Part shown: positions 1-5,249 of the stretch, in pieces | Layout: the number at the start of each line of letters is the position of its first letter | Numbering within the stretch: position 1 is the first letter of the stretch | Assembly (NCBI GenBank): GCA_021812735.1 | Contig: JAKAMV010000723.1 | Span: 1-5,249, forward strand | Direction of reading: 5' to 3' | Origin: Chloroflexota bacterium | Lineage (GTDB): Bacteria > Chloroflexota > Limnocylindria > Limnocylindrales > CSP1-4 | Length of the DNA: 5,249 nt | Program-made: the position numbers and the translations under genes | The notes under the pieces: model-generated | What the model was told of the DNA's origin: nothing | Database searches by the model: none | What the model saw: only the letters and a program-made list of their open reading frames with translations

Positions 1-1281
1 CGCGGCACCCCGCCCAGAACCGCCGGCAGCGTCTCGCTCATCAGCACGGCAGGGCCCACGTTGACGCTGAGCCAGACCGCTGCCGGGAGGGCTGTTGCCG
101 CGTCGAGCGCCGCCTCCAGGCAGGCCAGCTCGAGCACCTCGCCCAGGCCGATCGCGTCGGCCTCGGCGAAGCGCTGGTCGGGTCGAGTGCCGTCGGCGAA
201 GCGCGTGAGGGCCTCGTAGCCGACGATGGCCGTATCGTCGAGTCTCACGATCGGCTGGAAGACCGGTGTGAAGGCGCGCTCGCGGATGACGCTGCTGAGC
301 GTGGCCGTGGCCGCGGCCTGCCCGCGCTCCTGCGCGAGGGCGGGCCCGAGGAGTACGCCGGCAAGCGCCGCGTACTCGGCGATGCTCGGCACCACCGCAT
401 CGAGGCGCTCCGCCGCCCCCGCCGAGCGGGTACCGGCGGCCAGGATCCCAAGCAGTCGCGAGCGATCTCGAATCGGGGCGTAGACCACACCGCGCAGATC
501 AGCTCCCGGGAATACCTCGCCGCCGTCATCGGTGGCGCGGCGGGCTGCCGCCGCTTCGACCCAGATCCCCTGCCGGGCCCGTTCGGCAAGGGAGCGCGCC
601 CGGCGGCGAGGCAGAACGCGGGGCGGCGGCGGACAACCGGGTGGCACGACTGCCGCCAGCGACTCCGCACCGCCGGGACCAAAGCGGATGATCGCGGCCA
701 CCTCCATCGCGCGCAGCTGGCGCACCTCGGCGCAGATCGCATCCGCGGTTTCGCGGGGCGTGGCGCCCGCGTGCAGGCGTCCCAGCGAGGCGGCCACCGC
801 CAGCCGCTCCCGGTGCGTCGCCTCCAGCGTCGCCTGCTGAGCGCGGACCTGCCCCGCCAGCTGCTCGCTGCGGCCGTAGAGCGCCTGATGCAGCCGGCGC
901 GTCTCGAGCAGGTTGCGGCAGCGCAGCACGACCTCCTCGAGATCGAAGGGTTTCGTGAGGAAGTCGGTGGCACCGGCCGCCAGGGCGCGGTGGCGCGGCT
1001 CGGGCTGCGTATCCGCGGTCAGCACGATGATCGGCAGGTAGGTATCGGGTCCGTAGCGGGCCCGCAATGCTGCGAGGAGCTCGTATCCGTCCAGGTGGGG
1101 CATGTGGAGGTCGAGCAGGAGCAGGTCGGGCTCAGCGGTCTCCGCCGCCGCCAGCGCCGCGCGGGCGTCGGTGAAGACCGCGACGTTTCGGAATCCCGCC
1201 CGCGCGAGCATCGCCTCGAGGAGGTGCGCATTCGCCGCTTCGTCGTCGACGACGAGGATGGTGGCGTCGGTGAGCGTGGCC

Positions 1282-1289
<8 letters not shown>
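1..1289 (-). CDS. Response regulator with REC, GAF and EAL (cyclic di-GMP phosphodiesterase) domains, C-terminus cut off
   Basis: The frame is open from GTG 1289 to the left window edge (429 codons visible). A REC domain (about 9-125) has the full phosphorylation pocket: D15/D16 in ILVVDDE, acceptor D60 in LLLLDLHMPHLDG, T91 and K113 in FLTKPF. A helical linker (about 129-165) leads into a GAF-like domain (about 166-325), recognised mainly from the segment DLRGVVYAPIRDRSRLLGIL. An EAL domain then starts near 337 with FTPVFQPIV and the signature YEALTRF (metal-ligand E359), followed by WLSVNVGP (N410). EAL proteins hydrolyse cyclic di-GMP to pGpG. The visible ligands are intact, but the later ones (EXXE, DD, K and the loop-6 glutamate) lie beyond the window, so activity cannot be confirmed. 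No GGDEF domain lies between GAF and EAL. The gene overlaps the kinase stop by 8 bases, which implies translational coupling; a GGGG stretch 9 bases upstream may act as SD. An in-frame ATG at 1373 would add 28 residues, but lies inside the kinase gene and is less likely. Confidence 0.88.
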
Positions 1290-3624
<2,335 letters not shown>

Positions 3625-3676
3625 CCACCAGCGGCTGACTCGCCTGGTCAGATGCAGCACTGTAGAGACCAGTATC

Positions 3677-3702
3677 GAGGGTTTCGTTCCAACTGGACCC
3701 TC
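3677..3702 (-). promoter_or_regulatory. Possible stem-loop in the kinase mRNA leader
   Basis: On the transcribed strand GAGGGT and ACCCTC (6 bp, perfect) flank a 14-base loop, in the least GC-rich part of the gap between E2 and the kinase, 17 bases before the GTG at 3660. It could be a weak leader hairpin or a dyad for a regulator. Six pairs with a long loop can arise by chance, so confidence is low. Confidence 0.2.
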
Positions 3703-3745
3703 ACCAATGGTCCTGGCGCGGTGACCGTTCGGCCGGGAGCCCGTA

Positions 3746-3774
3746 AGGCTATCGGGCGCGGATGATCGGGTCAA
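3746..3774 (-). promoter_or_regulatory. Predicted sigma-70-type promoter of the kinase-regulator operon
   Basis: The minus strand reads TTGACC (3774-3769), a spacer of exactly 17 bases, then TAGCCT (3751-3746). The -35 box matches the TTGACA consensus at five of six positions; the -10 box matches TATAAT at the three most conserved positions (T1, A2, T6). Transcription would start near 3739, leaving a leader of about 80-115 bases before the kinase start. It begins 16 bases after the E2 stop, within a 166-base gap (3625-3790) whose base composition is visibly less GC-rich than the genes. No convincing terminator for the E2 transcript is visible in the gap, so read-through from the dehydrogenase operon remains possible. 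Confidence 0.5.
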
Positions 3775-3790
3775 GCGTGACGCGACTTGC

Positions 3791-5011
3791 TCACGAGGCA
3801 GACAGCCGGTCGGGATCCTCTAGCAGATCGAGGACCGCGTCGAGGAACGCCGCCGCCGGTGCGCCGTCGACGACCTGATGGTCGAACGTCAGGCTCAGGA
3901 CCGCGACCGTCCGCACCGCGAGCACGCCGCCCACCACGGCCGGTCGCGGACGGGCCCGCCCAACCCCCAGGATCGCGGTCTGCGGGGGATCGAGCAGCGG
4001 TGTGAAGGTATCGACGCGGTACGCGCCCAGGTTTGTGACCGAGAAGCAGGCGCCCTCCATCTCGCGGGCTTCGAGCTGGCCGCGGCGCGCGCGCTCGGCG
4101 AGCGTCTCGATCGCGGCGCCGATTTCGGCGAGGGGGCGCCGATCCGCGTCCCGGACGACCGGGACGAGCAGGGCATCCTCGACCGCCACCGCGACCCCGA
4201 TATCGATCCGGTCGGGGGTGACGAGCCCGTCGGGGGTCAGCCAGGCCGAGAGCCGAGGATGGGCGCGGAGGGCGAGGGCACAGGCACGTACGATCGCCTC
4301 GGTGTACGTCGTGCGGCGGCCCCACGCCGTCGACCAGGTCGCGAGGCGTGCCGCCAGCTCAGTCAGGTCGGCCTCCGCGGTCAGGGTCACCTGGGCCGTC
4401 GCCAGGTGGCCGGTGCGGAGCCGATCGGCGATCCGGCGCCGCGTCAGGCTGAGGAGGGCGGGCGGCGCAGTAGAACCCGCTGCCGAGCCGCCTGACGGGG
4501 CCGCGGCCGCGCGCACATCGGCCTCCACGATCCGGCCACCCGGGCCGCTCCCCGTGACGAGGGCCAGGTCCACCCCGAGTTCACGAGCCAGGCGCCTGGC
4601 GGCCGGCGATGCGGGGGCCGGCGATAGCGCGGTTCGCGGCGCCGAGGCTGGTACGGGGCCCGTTGGCCCCGCCGTGGCCGCGGCGGGCGGGTACGCGACG
4701 CCTGTGGACGGTGGGACACCCGCGGTCGACGGCGTTCCGGTCGACGGTGCCTCGGCTGCCGCCACGTCGGCCGCACCGGTCTCGAGCACCGCGAGCACCG
4801 CCTCCTGGGGGACGACGGCGCCCGGCTCGACGAGCAGCTCAGCCACCCGGCCGGCAGCCGGGGCGCGCACCTCGGCCGACACCTTCTCCACCTGGATCTC
4901 CGCGATCAGGTCGCCCTCGGTCACCGTCGCGCCGGGCTCGACGAACCAGGTGACCAGCACCCCTTCCTCGACCGCATCGGAGAGGCGGGGCATCAAGATC
5001 TCGCGGCGCAT
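3791..5011 (-). CDS. Dihydrolipoamide acyltransferase, E2 component of a 2-oxoacid dehydrogenase complex
   Basis: A complete 406-residue E2, the core enzyme that moves the acyl group from its swinging lipoyl arm to coenzyme A in the cytoplasm. Domains in order: a single biotinyl/lipoyl domain (about 1-78) opening with REILMPRLSD and with the lipoyl lysine at K43 in VEKVSAEV; an Ala/Pro/Thr-rich flexible linker (about 80-132); a peripheral E1/E3-binding domain (about 134-170: SPAARRLARELGV, then GSGPGGRIVEADV); a short second linker; and the CoA-dependent acyltransferase domain (about 186-406). The catalytic motif is DHQVVDG with H378 and D382 present, and the helper serine is S324 in FSVTNLG. 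The length is normal for a one-lipoyl-domain E2. The start is set by a strong Shine-Dalgarno. The gene sits 78 bases downstream of E1 beta and is probably cotranscribed with it. No E3 gene follows. The lipoyl motif has VEKVS instead of the common ETDKA, and DHQ replaces the more usual DHR. Substrate class (pyruvate, acetoin or branched-chain) is not decidable here. Confidence 0.95.
   Translation of the reverse strand: MRREILMPRLSDAVEEGVLVTWFVEPGATVTEGDLIAEIQVEKVSAEVRAPAAGRVAELLVEPGAVVPQEAVLAVLETGAADVAAAEAPSTGTPSTAGVPPSTGVAYPPAAATAGPTGPVPASAPRTALSPAPASPAARRLARELGVDLALVTGSGPGGRIVEADVRAAAAPSGGSAAGSTAPPALLSLTRRRIADRLRTGHLATAQVTLTAEADLTELAARLATWSTAWGRRTTYTEAIVRACALALRAHPRLSAWLTPDGLVTPDRIDIGVAVAVEDALLVPVVRDADRRPLAEIGAAIETLAERARRGQLEAREMEGACFSVTNLGAYRVDTFTPLLDPPQTAILGVGRARPRPAVVGGVLAVRTVAVLSLTFDHQVVDGAPAAAFLDAVLDLLEDPDRLSAS
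4697..4747 (-). repeat. Imperfect PST(G/A) repeats in the E2 inter-domain linker
   Basis: Residues 89-105 of E2 contain three spaced copies of a Pro-Ser-Thr-Gly/Ala unit (PSTGT, PSTAGV, PSTGV). At the DNA level the GGTCGACGG word occurs twice on the plus strand. The segment lies in the flexible linker that lets the lipoyl domain swing between active sites. The repeats are short and degenerate, so they are best read as low-complexity linker sequence, possibly grown by slippage. Confidence 0.4.
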
Positions 5012-5013
5012 TG

Positions 5014-5021
5014 CTCCTCCC
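5014..5021 (-). promoter_or_regulatory. Shine-Dalgarno site of the E2 gene
   Basis: The minus strand reads GGGAGGAG-CA-ATG. The GGAGG core lies 4 bases before the ATG at 5011-5009. This near-consensus site fixes the E2 start at 5011 rather than at the second in-frame methionine (residue 7). It also shows that this organism can use strong anti-SD pairing, in contrast to the kinase gene downstream, which has no clear SD. Confidence 0.75.
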
Positions 5022-5042
5022 GTTCTTGGTCGGGGCGCCGGC

Positions 5043-5067
5043 CGGCCCTGCGCTGGCCGCAGGGCCG
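5043..5067 (-). promoter_or_regulatory. Intercistronic stem-loop between E1 beta and E2
   Basis: On the transcribed strand the sequence CGGCCCTGC, a 7-base loop (GGCCAGC) and GCAGGGCCG form a perfect 9-bp GC-rich hairpin. It starts 22 bases after the E1 beta stop and ends about 31 bases before the E2 start. No run of T follows it; the next bases are GCCGGCGCC, so it does not look like a classical intrinsic terminator. Possible roles are an mRNA-stability or processing element that sets the E1:E2 ratio, or a weak attenuator. The pairing is seen directly; the function is inference. Confidence 0.5.
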
Positions 5068-5089
5068 TATCCGACGCCCGTCGTGTCGC

Positions 5090-5249
5090 TCAGGCGAGCA
5101 GCTGTTTCGCCGCGGCGACGATCTTCTCGCGGTTGGGCAGGCAGAACTGCTCCAGCGGCCGTGAGTAGGGGATCGGCACGTCCGGGTACGCCAGCCGGGC
5201 CGGCGGCGCGTCGAGGCTGTCAAACGCGCCCTGAACGGCGGTGGTGATT
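5090..5249 (-). CDS. 2-oxoacid dehydrogenase E1 component, beta subunit (C-terminal end only)
   Basis: This is the 3' end of a gene that enters from the right edge; 52 codons and a TGA stop (5092-5090) are visible. The thiamine-diphosphate-dependent E1 (alpha2beta2) decarboxylates a 2-oxoacid and reductively acylates the lipoyl group of E2 in the cytoplasm. The visible peptide carries the typical C-terminal signature of the beta subunit: a YPDVPIPYSRPLEQFCLPN segment (compare the usual 'D-x-P-x-P-y-s-x-x-L-E-x-x-x-L-P' pattern of PdhB, AcoB and BkdB proteins), followed by the terminal helix REKIVAAAKQLLA. This segment belongs to the C-terminal transketolase-like domain that contacts the E2 peripheral-subunit-binding domain. 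The E2 gene follows after 78 bases (stop to start), which supports the call. The fragment does not show whether the substrate is pyruvate, acetoin or a branched-chain 2-oxoacid, so no symbol is given. Confidence is high for the family and low for the substrate. Confidence 0.9.
   Translation of the reverse strand, partial: ITTAVQGAFDSLDAPPARLAYPDVPIPYSRPLEQFCLPNREKIVAAAKQLLA

Noticed and set aside
245..973. 242-codon minus-strand frame inside the response regulator
   Set aside because: It is an out-of-frame, Arg/Ser-rich shadow of the GAF and EAL coding region. The correct frame is uninterrupted from 1289 to the window edge.
3741..3760. GCCCG / CGGGC inverted repeat after the E2 stop as a terminator
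   Set aside because: Only 5 bp with a 9-base loop, no T-run, and it overlaps the predicted -10 box. It is not convincing as a terminator.
3774..3787. CAAG / CTTG arms flanking the E2 stop and the -35 box as an operator
   Set aside because: The arms are only 4 bp and the ten bases between them are not symmetric, so chance is the simplest explanation.
4002..5168. 388-codon plus-strand open frame antisense to E2
   Set aside because: It consists of Arg/Ser/Ala/Pro-rich sequence without any domain and overlaps the well-supported E2 and the E1 beta end on the other strand.

Overview
The window is strongly GC-rich, and every gene I can support lies on the minus strand, so the biological reading order runs from high to low coordinates. 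There are four protein genes, two of them cut by the window edges: the last 52 codons of a 2-oxoacid dehydrogenase E1 beta subunit (5090-5249), a complete dihydrolipoamide acyltransferase E2 (3791-5011), a complete membrane hybrid sensor histidine kinase (1282-3624), and a response regulator with REC, GAF and EAL domains that runs off the left edge (1-1289). I see no tRNA, rRNA, CRISPR array, insertion sequence or attachment site.

The organism cannot be fixed from this stretch. High GC, short-linker E2 architecture with a VEKVSAEV-type lipoyl motif, and a CHASE3/PAS hybrid kinase next to an EAL regulator would fit a high-GC Chloroflexota (Thermomicrobia-like) or actinobacterial genome. This is a low-confidence inference.

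Layout. The right-hand block (3791-5249) is the distal part of a 2-oxoacid dehydrogenase operon (E1 beta, then E2; E1 alpha is presumably upstream outside the window). E1 beta and E2 are separated by 77 bases that hold a 9-bp perfect hairpin without a U-tract and a strong Shine-Dalgarno for E2. No E3 (lipoamide dehydrogenase) gene follows E2. Between E2 and the kinase is a 166-base region of lower GC that contains a good sigma-70-type promoter (TTGACC, 17-base spacer, TAGCCT). The longest possible kinase reading frame would begin with TTG inside that -35 box, so I place the real kinase start downstream, at ATG 3624 (or GTG 3660).

The left-hand block (1-3624) is a two-gene signalling operon. 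The kinase has two membrane helices around a CHASE3 sensor, then HAMP, PAS, HisKA, HATPase and its own receiver domain. The regulator gene overlaps the end of the kinase gene by 8 bases, starting at GTG. By domain content the pair should turn an envelope or PAS-sensed signal into a change in cyclic di-GMP, through the EAL domain of the regulator. The metabolic and signalling blocks are adjacent but probably transcribed separately, and I see no direct evidence of a functional link. Overall this looks like a fairly ordinary chromosomal region; the points worth checking are start sites, regulatory elements and signalling logic rather than a new system.
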